Below are positions 1 to 10,982 of a stretch of DNA of 64,000 nt, one piece after another. This DNA comes from JACCZH01 sp963729445 (GTDB taxonomy: Bacteria; Chloroflexota; Chloroflexia; Thermomicrobiales; CFX8), in assembly GCA_963729445.1 (NCBI GenBank), contig CAVSNU010000003.1, positions 310,001 through 374,000 on the forward strand. Reading direction: 5' to 3'. The translations under genes were made by a program, and so were the position numbers. Below the pieces are notes generated by a model. It did not search any database and was not told where the DNA came from. It was given only the letters and a program-made list of their open reading frames with translations. Position 1 is the stretch's first letter. Every line of letters begins with the position of its first letter.

Positions 1-1
1 A

Positions 2-73
2 GTCTCCGTGACTTTCAAGCGCCACGGACAGAAACGGCTCATGGCAAGCCTGGCGAATCTCACCATCGGGTAA
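2..73 (+). CDS. C-terminal tail of a probable UvrD/PcrA-type helicase (partial)
   Basis: An open frame enters from the left edge and stops at TAA 71-73. Its last 23 residues contain GQKRLMASLANLTIG. This resembles the C-terminal Tudor-like domain of UvrD/PcrA superfamily 1 DNA helicases, which usually ends in a pattern like G-x-K-R-L-M-A-x-x-A-x-L. Only this tail is visible, so the call rests on one short motif and could be wrong. It lies 20 nt before the next gene and may be co-transcribed with it. Confidence 0.45.
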   Translation, partial: VSVTFKRHGQKRLMASLANLTIG

Positions 74-93
74 TCTGGAGAAGGGATACAAGG

Positions 94-2703
94 GTGGAAA
101 AGTGGGTCTACGCCTTCAATGAAGGCAGTGCGGACGATCGCAATCTTCTTGGAGGTAAGGGCGCTAACCTGGCAGAGATGACCAACATCGGCCTGCCAGT
201 TCCACCCGGCTTCACGATCACTACCGAGGCGTGTAACGCCTTCCTCAACGACGGGCGAGGGTTTCCCGACGGTCTCTGGGAGCAGACGCTGCAGGCACTG
301 AAGTCTGTCGAACAGGACATCGGTCGCACCTTTGGCAGCGCTGAGAAGCCCTTGTTGCTCTCGGTACGCTCGGGGGCGCGCGATTCGATGCCCGGCATGA
401 TGGACACGATCCTGAACCTGGGCCTGAACGAGGCCACGGTCGAAGGCCTTGCCGCCAACGCGGACGCACGCTTCGCCTATGACTGCTACCGGCGGCTTGT
501 GCAGATGTACTCCGATGTCGTGCTGGGTGTCTCGGGCGAGCTATTCGAAGATGCCCTCGACGAAGCGAAACGCAACGCAGGTGTCCGGGACGACAACGAG
601 CTCTCGGCCGAGGCGTTACGTGAACTCGCCCGTGAGTTCAAGCAGATCGTAAAGAATGAGACCGGCAACGAGTTCCCGGATGATCCGCTCGAGCAGCTGC
701 GGCTCGCCATCATCGCCGTGTTCGACTCGTGGAACACCCGCCGTGCGAAGAACTATCGTGCCCAACACCACATCCCGGACAATCTCGGAACCGCGGTGAG
801 CGTCCAGTCGATGGTGTTCGGCAACATGGGGGCTGATTGCGCCACCGGCGTCGCCTTCACGCGCGACCCCTCGACCGGCCAGAAAGGCATCTTTGGCGAA
901 TATCTCGTTAACGCCCAGGGCGAGGACGTCGTTTCCGGCGTGCGAACCCCTCAGCCGATCGTGCAGATGGCCGACAACCCTCTTATCGCGCAGGCGTACA
1001 ACCAGCTCCTGGAGATCTCAGGTATGCTCGAGTCTCACTATCGCGACATGCAGGACCTCGAGTTCACCGTCCAGAATGGCGAGCTCTTCATGCTCCAGAC
1101 GCGCTCGGGCAAGCGCACCGGGCGGGCCGCTATCAATATCGCGATGGATCTGGTCGACGAGGGCGTCATCGACAAACACGAGGCCTTGTTGAGGGTTCAG
1201 CCACAGCAGCTCGATCAGCTCTTGCACCCGATGATCGATCCAGATTTCAAGCCGGATGTCCTGGCAACGGGTCTGCCCGCAAGCCCGGGAGCCGCGACCG
1301 GCAAGATCGTTTTCGACGCCGACGTCGCCAAGGCGATGGGTGATGAAGGCCAGGCAGTCGTGCTTGTCCGGATCGAGACCTCTCCCGAGGATTTCCACGG
1401 CATGGTCGGCGCGCAGGGAATTCTAACGGCACGCGGCGGAATGACGTCGCACGCAGCCGTTGTCGCACGAGGCATGGGCAAACCATGCGTTGCGGGTTGT
1501 GGTGCGCTGCAAATCGATTACGCCGCCGGCACGCTGACGGTTGATGGACGCACCCTAACGCAAGAGGACGACATCACGATCGACGGTGCAACTGGCCGCG
1601 TCATGGCTGGCAAGGTCCCGACGATAGATCCCGACCTTGGAGGCAACCTCGCGATCCTGCTGGAGTGGGCCGACAGTGCGCGCACGCTCGGCGTACGCGC
1701 GAATGCCGATACTCCCAACGACGCGAGAGTCGCGCGCGAGTTTGGCGCTGAGGGTATCGGGTTGTGCCGCACGGAGCACATGTTCTTTGAGGGAAACCGC
1801 CTTCAGCACATGCGTGAGATGATTCTGTCGACCACGTCATCCGAGCGGCGCCGAGCGCTCGACAGTCTCCTTGAAATGCAGCGCGAGGATTTCGAGGGCA
1901 TATTTGAGGCTATGGATGGTTTCCCGGTTACTATCAGAACCCTCGACCCGCCGCTGCACGAATTCCTGCCGCACGATGACGCCGAGATCGAACAGTTGGC
2001 CAAACACACCGGTCTGACCACCGAGCAGGTCAGGAACAAAGTCGCCTCGCTCCACGAGGCGAATCCCATGCTCGGACACCGTGGTTGCCGGCTGGGTATC
2101 TCGTTCCCTGAGATTACGGAGATGCAGGCAAGGGCCATCATTCAGGCTGCGCTTACCTGCACGAAGAAGGGTGTAACCGTCTTTCCGGAAATCATGATCC
2201 CGCTTGTCGCGGACGTGAACGAGCTGGCCCGGCAGCGTGAGGTGGTAGATCGGGTCGCCAACGAAGAGTTCGAACGCGCGGGCATGAGGGTCGAGTACTC
2301 AGTCGGGACGATGATCGAGTTACCGCGAGCTGCGTTGACCGCCGATGAGATCGCCGAGCAGGCGGACTTCTTCTCGTTCGGCACGAACGACCTGACCCAG
2401 ACAGCGTTCGGACTGAGCCGGGACGACGCGGGACGTTTCCTGCCCTTCTACGTCAGCTCGGGCATCTTCGAGCGCGATCCATTCGTGACGATCGACCGTA
2501 AGGGCGTCGGCGCGCTGATTGAAATCGCGGCCGCACGCGGCAAAGCAACCCGCCCGGACCTGAAGCTCGGCATCTGCGGTGAGCACGGCGGCGACCCGAA
2601 CAGCGTCGAGTTCTGCCACCAGGCAGGGCTGAACTACGTGTCCTGCTCGCCATTTCGCGTTCCGGTCGCCCGTCTAGCAGCCGCTCAGGCCGCCGATTGG
2701 TGA
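94..2703 (+). CDS. ppdK: Pyruvate, phosphate dikinase
   Basis: Cytosolic enzyme that interconverts pyruvate, ATP and phosphate with PEP, AMP and pyrophosphate, linking glycolysis and gluconeogenesis. The protein has 869 residues, the usual bacterial length. The N-terminal ATP-grasp nucleotide-binding domain begins with GGKGANLAEM near residue 21. The swivelling phosphohistidine domain has GGMTSHAAVVARGMGKP with the catalytic histidine at residue 453. The C-terminal TIM-barrel PEP/pyruvate domain has FGTNDLTQ and the catalytic cysteine at residue 828 in GICGEHGGDP. The GTG start is chosen because ggagaaggg lies about 8 nt upstream. The function is secure; no regulatory protein gene is adjacent. 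Confidence 0.97.
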   Translation: MEKWVYAFNEGSADDRNLLGGKGANLAEMTNIGLPVPPGFTITTEACNAFLNDGRGFPDGLWEQTLQALKSVEQDIGRTFGSAEKPLLLSVRSGARDSMPGMMDTILNLGLNEATVEGLAANADARFAYDCYRRLVQMYSDVVLGVSGELFEDALDEAKRNAGVRDDNELSAEALRELAREFKQIVKNETGNEFPDDPLEQLRLAIIAVFDSWNTRRAKNYRAQHHIPDNLGTAVSVQSMVFGNMGADCATGVAFTRDPSTGQKGIFGEYLVNAQGEDVVSGVRTPQPIVQMADNPLIAQAYNQLLEISGMLESHYRDMQDLEFTVQNGELFMLQTRSGKRTGRAAINIAMDLVDEGVIDKHEALLRVQPQQLDQLLHPMIDPDFKPDVLATGLPASPGAATGKIVFDADVAKAMGDEGQAVVLVRIETSPEDFHGMVGAQGILTARGGMTSHAAVVARGMGKPCVAGCGALQIDYAAGTLTVDGRTLTQEDDITIDGATGRVMAGKVPTIDPDLGGNLAILLEWADSARTLGVRANADTPNDARVAREFGAEGIGLCRTEHMFFEGNRLQHMREMILSTTSSERRRALDSLLEMQREDFEGIFEAMDGFPVTIRTLDPPLHEFLPHDDAEIEQLAKHTGLTTEQVRNKVASLHEANPMLGHRGCRLGISFPEITEMQARAIIQAALTCTKKGVTVFPEIMIPLVADVNELARQREVVDRVANEEFERAGMRVEYSVGTMIELPRAALTADEIAEQADFFSFGTNDLTQTAFGLSRDDAGRFLPFYVSSGIFERDPFVTIDRKGVGALIEIAAARGKATRPDLKLGICGEHGGDPNSVEFCHQAGLNYVSCSPFRVPVARLAAAQAADW

Positions 2704-2725
2704 CCGTGGAGGGTGTCGAGGCGAG

Positions 2726-2755
2726 TAGACAATCCACGTTAGTGTACGTACACTA
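2726..2755 (+). promoter_or_regulatory. Probable dgt promoter overlapped by a 16-bp perfect palindrome
   Basis: A -35-like TAGACA (2726-2731) is followed after 17 bp by a -10-like TACACT (2749-2754). The -10 is embedded in TAGTGTACGTACACTA (2740-2755), a perfect 16-bp inverted repeat about 47 bp before the dgt start. A dimeric repressor bound here would block the promoter. The same core occurs at 30818-30829 and, with one mismatch, at 42254-42265. The regulator is unknown. Confidence 0.6.
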
Positions 2756-2802
2756 GGGTTTCGTTAGGCTCTACTCCTGACTTGTGTGAACGGCCTGCCG
2801 AA

Positions 2803-3861
2803 ATGTCGATCCGAGAACGTTTGGAAGTACGCGAGGACCAGTGGCTGGCACCCGCAGCCGCACGCGCTCGGGATGCGCGTCGTGTCGTGCGTGAGGAGCC
2901 GTCCTCTCTGCGGACGGAGTTCCAGCGTGACCGCGACCGTATCATCCACTCGAAGGCATTTCGGCGGCTCAAGTTCAAGACGCAGGTGTTCCTGTCACCG
3001 GACGGAGATCATTACCGCAGCCGCATGACACACACTCTTGAGGTCACCCAGATCGCCCGCACGATCGCACGCGCGCTCAACCTCAATGAGGATCTGACCG
3101 AAGCGATCGGGCTGGGACACGACCTGGGTCACACCCCTTTTGGCCACGTTGGCGAGCGCTCGCTGGCGTCGGTCTATCCCGGCTTCCGGCATAACGAGCA
3201 GAGTCTGCGCGTTGTCGAGTTCCTCGAGAAGGACGGTCAAGGTCTGAATCTCACCGACCTGACCCGCGACGGGATTCTGCGTCACTCCAAGCCGGAGCAC
3301 GCCATCGCAGGCGAAATGGCCGGAACCCCGGCAACGGCGGAGGCACAGGTCGTCAAGATTGCCGATGGAATCGCATACATCAATCACGATTTCGATGACG
3401 CACTGCGGAGCGGAATCCTGACGGTCGATGATGTTCCGGACATTGTTCTGCGGCGTCTCGGACGTAGCCATAGCGAACGCATCAACACCCTGGTGCTCGA
3501 CGTCGTCCACGCATCCCAGGCGAGTGTCGCCCAGAAGTTCGAGGGAAACCAGGTCATTCACATGTCGGACCCGATTCTTGAGGCGGCCAATGCGTTCCGG
3601 TCAATGCTGTTTGAGAAGGTCTACATGCCTGTGAATGACCTGCCCCCGACGAGGGCAGCCGGGCAAATCGTCGCAGATCTCTTCTGTTACTTTGTCGAGC
3701 ACCGTTCGGCATTGCCGGCGACCGTCGTTCCGGCGCTGTCAGATGAACCCCTGGAGCGTCGTGCTGCGGACGCAGTGGCTGGCATGACAGACCGATTCGC
3801 GATCCGATCGCACGCGCAGTTCTACCCAGAAGGCGAAAGGGCTACACCCCATGGCCGGTGA
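2803..3861 (+). CDS. dgt: Deoxyguanosinetriphosphate triphosphohydrolase-like protein (HD domain)
   Basis: Predicted dNTP triphosphohydrolase that removes triphosphate from dGTP or other dNTPs and tunes nucleotide pools. The 352-residue protein starts with the family-typical SIRERLEVREDQWLAP and carries the HD-domain metal ligands in RSRMTHTLEV and GHDLGHTPFGH, then the family motif GFRHNEQSLRVVE. ATG 2803 is preferred over an upstream TTG at 2782 because it matches the usual N-terminus; neither has a strong ribosome binding site. It overlaps dnaG by 11 nt, implying translational coupling. A dgt-dnaG order is common in bacteria, often followed by rpoD, which is missing here. Confidence 0.93.
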   Translation: MSIRERLEVREDQWLAPAAARARDARRVVREEPSSLRTEFQRDRDRIIHSKAFRRLKFKTQVFLSPDGDHYRSRMTHTLEVTQIARTIARALNLNEDLTEAIGLGHDLGHTPFGHVGERSLASVYPGFRHNEQSLRVVEFLEKDGQGLNLTDLTRDGILRHSKPEHAIAGEMAGTPATAEAQVVKIADGIAYINHDFDDALRSGILTVDDVPDIVLRRLGRSHSERINTLVLDVVHASQASVAQKFEGNQVIHMSDPILEAANAFRSMLFEKVYMPVNDLPPTRAAGQIVADLFCYFVEHRSALPATVVPALSDEPLERRAADAVAGMTDRFAIRSHAQFYPEGERATPHGR

Positions 3862-5703
3862 TACCGTCTCCCAGATAAAAGAGCGCCTCGATGTCGTGGA
3901 GGTAGTCGGCTCCAAGGTGCAGCTTCGTCAGGCCGGGCGCAACTTCAAAGGCTTGTGCCCATTTCATAATGAGAAAACCCCCTCCTTCGTGGTCTTCCCG
4001 GATTCTCAGTCGTACCACTGCTTCGGATGCGGCAAGAGCGGCGATATCTTCTCGTTCATGATGGACACCGAGAGTCTGGATTTCGCCGACACGCTCAAAC
4101 AGCTCGCCCAACGCGCGAACGTAGAGATCAAATCTATCGTCGCGCGCGATCCTGATAAGGATGCCCACCGCGATCGCTTGATCGAGCTCAACGAACGCGC
4201 CGCCGCGTTCTTCGCGAACGCTCTCTGGTCGTCGTCTCACGGTGAGCCTGCTCGAGCGCTCCTGGAGCGGCGTGGAGTGGACCGGCCGACCGCCGAGCGG
4301 TTTGGGCTTGGGTTCGCGCCGGATTCCTTCAATGCGCTACGCAATCATCTCCTCCGACGCGGCGATGTCAACGAGGAGATCTTGCTAGAGGCTGGGCTCC
4401 AATCGAAGAGTGAAAACGACCGCGTCTACGATCGATTCCGTAACCGTCTCATGTTCCCTATTCGCGATCGAGGGGGGCGCACCATTGGATTCGGTGCTCG
4501 CGCGCTTGGCGACGAGATGCCGAAGTACCTGAACTCGCCGCAGACTGCGATCTTTAACAAGAGTGACACGCTGTATGCGATCGACCGGGCGGAAGAAGCC
4601 ATTCGACGCGAGCACACGCTGGTGGTCGTTGAAGGCTATATGGATGCCATCGCGGCACACCAGTTCGGCTTCACCAACGTCGTCGCGTCGATGGGAACGG
4701 CACTAACCTCACAGCAGGTGGGCTCGATCAGACGTTACGTCGACCGGGTCTTCCTGGCGCTCGACGCCGACACTGCCGGGCAAATGGCGACGCTGCGCGC
4801 GATCGATGCGGTTCGCGAGAGCTTTAGCGACGACGTTGCGCCCACGGTCGGTGCGGATAACCTCATAAGATTCGAGCGCAACCTCGACGCAGAGGTTCGC
4901 ATCGTGCTGCTTGCCGGTGGCAAGGATCCAGACGAGATGATCCGCGCGGATCCCGAGAGCTGGACACGAGCGCTCGACGATGCGATACCGCTGGTTGAGT
5001 ATGTTCTGAACGTCAAGCTCAGCAACGTCGAGCGTACCCCTGCGGCGCGCGCCAGTGCCCTCAGGGAAGACGCCGTACCGGTCCTGCGAGAGATAAAGGA
5101 TGGCGCGATCCTGGCCCATTACGTCGGCGTTGTGGCACGGCTCCTGGAGTACAAAGACACCGACGTGCGCGCGGCGCTGCGGCCCGTCCGCGGCCACGCT
5201 ACCCGTCTGGTCCAGGCGCAAGAGCGTCCCGTCGCAGGCGACCCTGAGCGGCATCTCGTGCGCTTGTTGTTGCAGCATCCGTTGACAGCGACGGCGCAGG
5301 AAGAGGCGGCCCAAGCCATCAGCCTCGACGACGTCCTCGACGCGCGCAACCGAGAAATTATCCGGGCCATTCTCTCGGCTGACTCCGTTCAGCACGCATT
5401 GGAAGGACTGCCGGAGGAGATCATCCAGCACGCCCAGATCGTGCGAGATGAGGTTCCGGGACGACAGGACGCCACGCCCGGACTCGTGCATCGCGAGCTC
5501 ATCCAGGCAATGCAGACACTCTCCAGAATCCGCTATGAGTTTCGCGTCAAACAGGTACAGCGGGAATTGGCGCTAGCCAAAGCCGCGGGGGACACCGAGG
5601 CGGTACTCGTACTCGTGCGTCAAATGGCAGAGCTGGCGATCAAGAAGTCAAAGTACGACCCGGAGAAGAGCCCGTACTTCACCGACTCCCGGACCGCCAC
5701 GGT

Positions 5704-5707
<4 letters not shown>
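3851..5707 (+). CDS. dnaG: DNA primase
   Basis: Synthesizes RNA primers at the replication fork. The 618-residue protein has an N-terminal zinc finger (CPFHNEKTPSF then CFGCGKSGDIF), a catalytic core with RFRNRLMFPIRDRGGRTIGFGAR split for family comparison around residues 195-215, and a TOPRIM domain with VVEGYMDAIAAHQ and LALDADTAGQ. The C-terminal third is the DnaB-interaction region. The start overlaps the end of dgt, and the stop codon overlaps the convergent selA stop by 4 nt (TTAG). The usual partner rpoD is not downstream, so sigma-70 must be encoded elsewhere. Confidence 0.97.
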
Positions 5708-7086
<1,379 letters not shown>

Positions 7087-7144
7087 TCTTTCGATACGGC
7101 GGATAGCAAAAAAGAGCGGCAGAACCGCTCTCTCATCCAGATAC

Positions 7145-7221
<77 letters not shown>

Positions 7222-7233
7222 TTTGACTGATGA

Positions 7234-7262
7234 AGTATAGCATTGAAACGGTAACGTCACAA
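7234..7262 (-). promoter_or_regulatory. Sigma-70 promoter of tRNA-Pro
   Basis: On the minus strand, TTGTGA (7262-7257) is followed after exactly 17 bp by TATACT (7239-7234), which is also an extended -10 (TGCTATACT). The tRNA starts 12 nt downstream of the -10. This probably also drives selA. Confidence 0.8.
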
Positions 7263-7482
7263 TGACAGACCATGAGTTGTTCAACGCACCGCCCGTCCTC
7301 GAATACGACAATTTGTTACGGTGGTCACTAGGACGTTGTCGCTGACGAGAATCATCCGGCTCAAACTCGTCCATCGACAGTACAAGGCGGTGCGTCGTCC
7401 ACGCCGCGAGCCACACGGTGAAGACTTCGTCGTATGTTAGTCGGAAGAACGAGAACCAGGGGAAGGGTAGGCGGAGGAGGGA

Positions 7483-8685
7483 ATGCGGCAGGTGAGACGA
7501 TCGAGATGGTTGGCCGTCACATGGGTTCTGTCCCTCCTCCTGGGCGCTTTCAGTGGAGTGGATGGGCAGCACAACGATGGCGATATCGACGACATCCTGC
7601 CCCTGGGAGAAACAATGATGGTCGAAGATGGAACTTCGAGGCCCTACCGTGGATTGTCTCCACTCGGGAACAACACGGGGGAACGGCGACTCATGGTTCA
7701 AGCGCCGCAGATGGTATCGCAGCTCACAGGTGCTGACTCGCCGGCCCGGACCGACGCGCGCTGGAACATCACGGGCACGGATCTCGGATTAAGTTTTGAG
7801 CACAACGGCAAGACCTATCTCGTCTTTGGCGACACCTGGGGTAGGGGCGGTGGCGAAGGTCCTGACTGGCGCAGCAACACGATGGCGATCATCGAACCCG
7901 ATCCGAACCACGGATACATCCTGACCGACGTGATCAGCGACGAGAACGGCGAGGCGAAGGAATTGCTCTCATCGCTGAAGAGCTCAAAGAGGGAATACAC
8001 CGTTATCCCAACCGCTGGCGTCGCGGTCGGAGAGCGGATGTACTTGCACTACCTCTCAGTGAATGACTGGAAGAAGAAATGGTGGGGCTACAAAGAGCCC
8101 GTTCCGAATGGTTCCGGTCTGGCCTATTCGGACGACCAGGGACAGACCTGGATAAAGGACGAGAAGGCCACATGGACGGGCAACAGCCCGTTCACGCAGG
8201 CAGCGATGGTTGCGCATGGCGATTACGTCTACATGTTCGGTACGCCTACCGGCCGGTTCGGAGCAGCAAAACTCATGCGCGTACCATCCAATGTCCTCCT
8301 TGAACCTGAGCACTACGAGTACTGGTCGGACGGGGCATGGAGCCCTGAACTGGACCATGCTACCAACGTCGTCCCCGCCCCGGTCGGTGAGCTCTCGGTG
8401 CGCTGGAACCCGTATCATCAGCGCTGGCTCATGATGTACAAAAACGAGGTCACACATGATATAGTTGTACGTACTGCCAAACAGTTGACGGGACCATGGG
8501 ATGACGAACGGGTGGTTGTGACATCCGACGAGTATCCAACGCTCTACGCCCCTTTCATGCTACCAATCACCGGACCAGACGTGTACTTCACCATGTCGCT
8601 TTTCAGCCCCAAATACCAGGTTTTCCTGATGCGCATGACGCTCAGCGTGGAGCGATCAAACGACACCACAACGTACGCTCCATGA
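7483..8685 (+). CDS. Secreted DUF4185-domain protein
   Basis: 400 residues. The N-terminus is a typical signal peptide: basic RQVRRSRW, a hydrophobic stretch LAVTWVLSLLLGAF, and a likely cleavage near SGVDG, so the protein is exported. The rest resembles the DUF4185 family, a five-bladed-propeller-like fold related to glycosidases and sialidase-like proteins. Supporting pieces are YLVFGDTWGRGG, then SGLAYSDDQGQTW (an Asp-box-like element), and VRWNPYHQRWLMMY. The substrate is unknown. A strong ribosome binding site GGAGGAGGG supports the ATG. It is a single gene between two tRNAs; its own promoter is presumably in 7263-7482, where I see no other feature. Confidence 0.8.
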   Translation: MRQVRRSRWLAVTWVLSLLLGAFSGVDGQHNDGDIDDILPLGETMMVEDGTSRPYRGLSPLGNNTGERRLMVQAPQMVSQLTGADSPARTDARWNITGTDLGLSFEHNGKTYLVFGDTWGRGGGEGPDWRSNTMAIIEPDPNHGYILTDVISDENGEAKELLSSLKSSKREYTVIPTAGVAVGERMYLHYLSVNDWKKKWWGYKEPVPNGSGLAYSDDQGQTWIKDEKATWTGNSPFTQAAMVAHGDYVYMFGTPTGRFGAAKLMRVPSNVLLEPEHYEYWSDGAWSPELDHATNVVPAPVGELSVRWNPYHQRWLMMYKNEVTHDIVVRTAKQLTGPWDDERVVVTSDEYPTLYAPFMLPITGPDVYFTMSLFSPKYQVFLMRMTLSVERSNDTTTYAP

Positions 8686-8766
8686 GCCGGCACGACCAGT
8701 TGGCTGGCTACCGGGGTCCGGGTAGAAGCACCAGCCCACATAGGCTAGAATCAATCTCAGGCGCTC

Positions 8767-8839
8767 GCCCGCGTAGCTCAGGGGATAGAGCAGGGGCGTC
8801 CTAAGCCCTGTGTCGGGGGTTCGAATCCCTCCGCGGGCG
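8767..8839 (+). tRNA. tRNA-Arg (anticodon CCT)
   Basis: Acceptor GCCCGCG/CGCGGGC (8767-8773 with 8832-8838), D-arm TAGCTCAGGGGATAGAGCA, anticodon loop GTCCTAA giving CCT (reads AGG), T-arm GGGGGTTCGAATCCCTC. CCA is not encoded. A possible -10 TAGAAT lies at 8746-8751. No U-rich terminator separates it from hpf. Confidence 0.96.
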
Positions 8840-8853
8840 CCTACGGGTCGAGT

Positions 8854-8887
8854 TTGAGCTCCGGCGGATACCCACCGCTGAGCTCAA
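8854..8887 (+). other. Stem-loop between tRNA-Arg and hpf
   Basis: TTGAGCT (8854-8860) pairs with AGCTCAA (8881-8887), and after an internal loop GCGG (8864-8867) pairs with CCGC (8875-8878). There is no T-run, so this is not a standard terminator. It ends 22 nt before the hpf start and could be a processing signal or a leader structure. Confidence 0.4.
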
Positions 8888-8909
8888 CCACCGGAATGGG
8901 AGACCATCC

Positions 8910-9476
8910 ATGGACGTGCAGATTAACACGAAGAACGTGCGGCTCACGGACCACCTTCAAGACTACATCGAGAGTCGGGTTGGGAAACTGGACCGCGTGA
9001 CCGAGCGCACAACGGATGTAAAATTCGAGCTGCGCTCGGAGCGTCCACGCAGCGGTGGAGAACAATTTATCGCCCAGTTCACTATCGCAACTCGTGGGAA
9101 TCTGCTACGCACCGAGGTGCGCAACCACGACCAGCACGCCGCCATCGACCAGGCAGTCGATAAAATGAAGCGGCAGATCCGGCGCTATCACGATCGCAAG
9201 ATAGACCTGTCGCGCCGCAACGCTGTCAGCCTGGGTGAGCTCGCCGCTGAGCAGCTGGATGTGCCAGCGGACGCCGGCATTGAGGCAGCCGACGGGGCAG
9301 TCGTGCGCACCAAGCGCTTCATGATCCAGCCAATGGAGCCGGCTGAAGCAGTTGAGCAGATGGAGCTCCTGGAACACGACTTCTACGTCTTCTACAACCC
9401 GAATACCAGCCAGATGAACGTTCTGTACCGTCGCAAAGATGGCGATTATGGAGTGATTGAGCCGGAGATTGCCTAG
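8910..9476 (+). CDS. hpf: Ribosome hibernation promoting factor, long form
   Basis: 188 residues, the length of long-form HPF (S30AE family), which dimerizes 70S ribosomes into inactive 100S particles in stationary phase. The N-terminal ribosome-binding domain starts VQINTKNVRLTDHLQDYIE and has a basic helix MKRQIRRYHDRK. The C-terminal dimerization domain contains RTKRFMIQPMEPAEAVEQM and FYNPNTSQMNVLYRRKDGDYG. GGGAGA upstream supports ATG 8910. It lies directly after tRNA-Arg and may be read from the tRNA promoter. Confidence 0.95.
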   Translation: MDVQINTKNVRLTDHLQDYIESRVGKLDRVTERTTDVKFELRSERPRSGGEQFIAQFTIATRGNLLRTEVRNHDQHAAIDQAVDKMKRQIRRYHDRKIDLSRRNAVSLGELAAEQLDVPADAGIEAADGAVVRTKRFMIQPMEPAEAVEQMELLEHDFYVFYNPNTSQMNVLYRRKDGDYGVIEPEIA

Positions 9477-9615
9477 CGACGCCGATTCGGGAATAGATCT
9501 GCCGTGCAACCGCGTTGTAGCCACTGTGGCCGGGTTGTCGAATAGTCCCCGGTCAGCACGAACGAAAGCTTCGCCTGATGTTTTTGAGGGTGATGCGCCT
9601 GAAAGGCTACGACGC

Positions 9616-10953
9616 TTGGTTGCGGTCGAAACCCACACCCCTGCCCCGTCGCTTACTCGAGTCTCCCGTGTACAGCGGGTGGCCATGATCAGCGTCCACA
9701 CATCGCCACTCGCGATCCTCGGTGGGAAAGACGCGGGCGGCCTGAATGTGTACGTCCGCGAGCTGGCCCGCCAGCTCGAATCGTCGCGCGTCATGGTAGA
9801 CATCTTTACACGACGCTATGACGAAACTACTCCCGAGATCGTTCAGATGAGCGCTGGTATCCGCGTCATCACCGTCGACGCGGGAGCGCCTGAGATCGTG
9901 TCGAAGGACGAGCTTTTCTGTCTCTTGCCCGAGTTTGCGAGCGAGGTGGCGCTCTTCTCCCTTCGCGAGGGCCTTCGATACGATGTCGTGCACAGTCACT
10001 ACTGGCTCTCGGGTTGGGTGGCAAATCTCCTCAAACGCTATTGGAACGCGCCGACCGTGCACATGTTCCATACCCTCGCCCATCTCAAAAACCAGGTTTC
10101 AGACGACAAGCACCATGAATCCACACTCCGGGTACAGATTGAGCGCCGGTTGCTCGAGGTGCTCGACAATATCGTTGCGCCGAATCCGGACGAGCGAGCC
10201 GAGCTGATCTGGACGCTGGGTGCAAACAACGCCCGTATCTGTACCATCCCACCTGGAATCGACCTGAACCGGTTCCAGCCGCGAGACGTCGACGAAGCAC
10301 GGCGCAAGCTGGACTTGCCTGACAACCCACTCGTGCTCTTCATCGGCCGCATCGACCCCATCAAGGGCATCGATACCCTGCTCAAGGCATTCCGCGACCT
10401 GCAGCGTCGCGCATGGGACGGCCTTCCGCCCAAGCTCGTGTTCATCGGCGGCACCATGCTCGAATCGCCGGACGGTACGGAGGTTCCAGGAGATGATCTC
10501 AAGCCGGTCATCGACAGAGCACGTGAGCTGGGCATCGTAGACCACATCATCTTCCGCGGAGCGCAACCTCAGGATCTCCTGCCGGATTACTACGCGGCGG
10601 CGACCGTCTGCGCGGTGACGTCCCTCTACGAATCGTTCGGCCTGGTTGCAGTCGAAGCCATGGCCTGCGGGCTTCCCGTCGTCGCAACCCGGGTAGGCGG
10701 GATGAAATTCACGGTAGAAGAGGACATCAGCGGTCTCCTCGTCCCGAGCGGCGATCATCAGAGCATCGCCGGCGCCCTCGCGAGGGTCATCACCGACCGC
10801 CCATTCCGGTCAACGCTGCAGGTGGGAGCCCGTCAGGCAGCCATCCGGTTTTCATGGCACACCGTGGGCTCAGCCGTCCTTAATCTGTATGAGAGACTTG
10901 CTGAAGGCGAGCGTGACAATCTCTGCTGCTACGGAGAGATCTACGCTTCATAA
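9616..10953 (+). CDS. Glycosyltransferase family 4 (MshA / sucrose-phosphate-synthase-like)
   Basis: GT-B fold retaining glycosyltransferase using a nucleotide sugar. The first strand is RVAMISVHTSPLAILGGKDA with the glycine-rich GGLNVYVRELARQL. The donor domain has VLFIGRIDPIKGIDTLL, and the family E-x7-E motif is ESFGLVAVEAMACGLPVVAT. Closest by eye to D-inositol-3-phosphate glycosyltransferases (MshA) and related sucrose-phosphate synthases; the acceptor cannot be fixed. The start is uncertain. TTG 9616 is chosen because GAAAGG lies 9 nt upstream; alternatives are ATG 9685, which would cut the first strand, and TTG 9457, which overlaps hpf. Confidence 0.85.
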   Translation: MVAVETHTPAPSLTRVSRVQRVAMISVHTSPLAILGGKDAGGLNVYVRELARQLESSRVMVDIFTRRYDETTPEIVQMSAGIRVITVDAGAPEIVSKDELFCLLPEFASEVALFSLREGLRYDVVHSHYWLSGWVANLLKRYWNAPTVHMFHTLAHLKNQVSDDKHHESTLRVQIERRLLEVLDNIVAPNPDERAELIWTLGANNARICTIPPGIDLNRFQPRDVDEARRKLDLPDNPLVLFIGRIDPIKGIDTLLKAFRDLQRRAWDGLPPKLVFIGGTMLESPDGTEVPGDDLKPVIDRARELGIVDHIIFRGAQPQDLLPDYYAAATVCAVTSLYESFGLVAVEAMACGLPVVATRVGGMKFTVEEDISGLLVPSGDHQSIAGALARVITDRPFRSTLQVGARQAAIRFSWHTVGSAVLNLYERLAEGERDNLCCYGEIYAS

Positions 10954-10982
10954 AGACGCCACCGCGTGGAGGTTCCTGTCGC

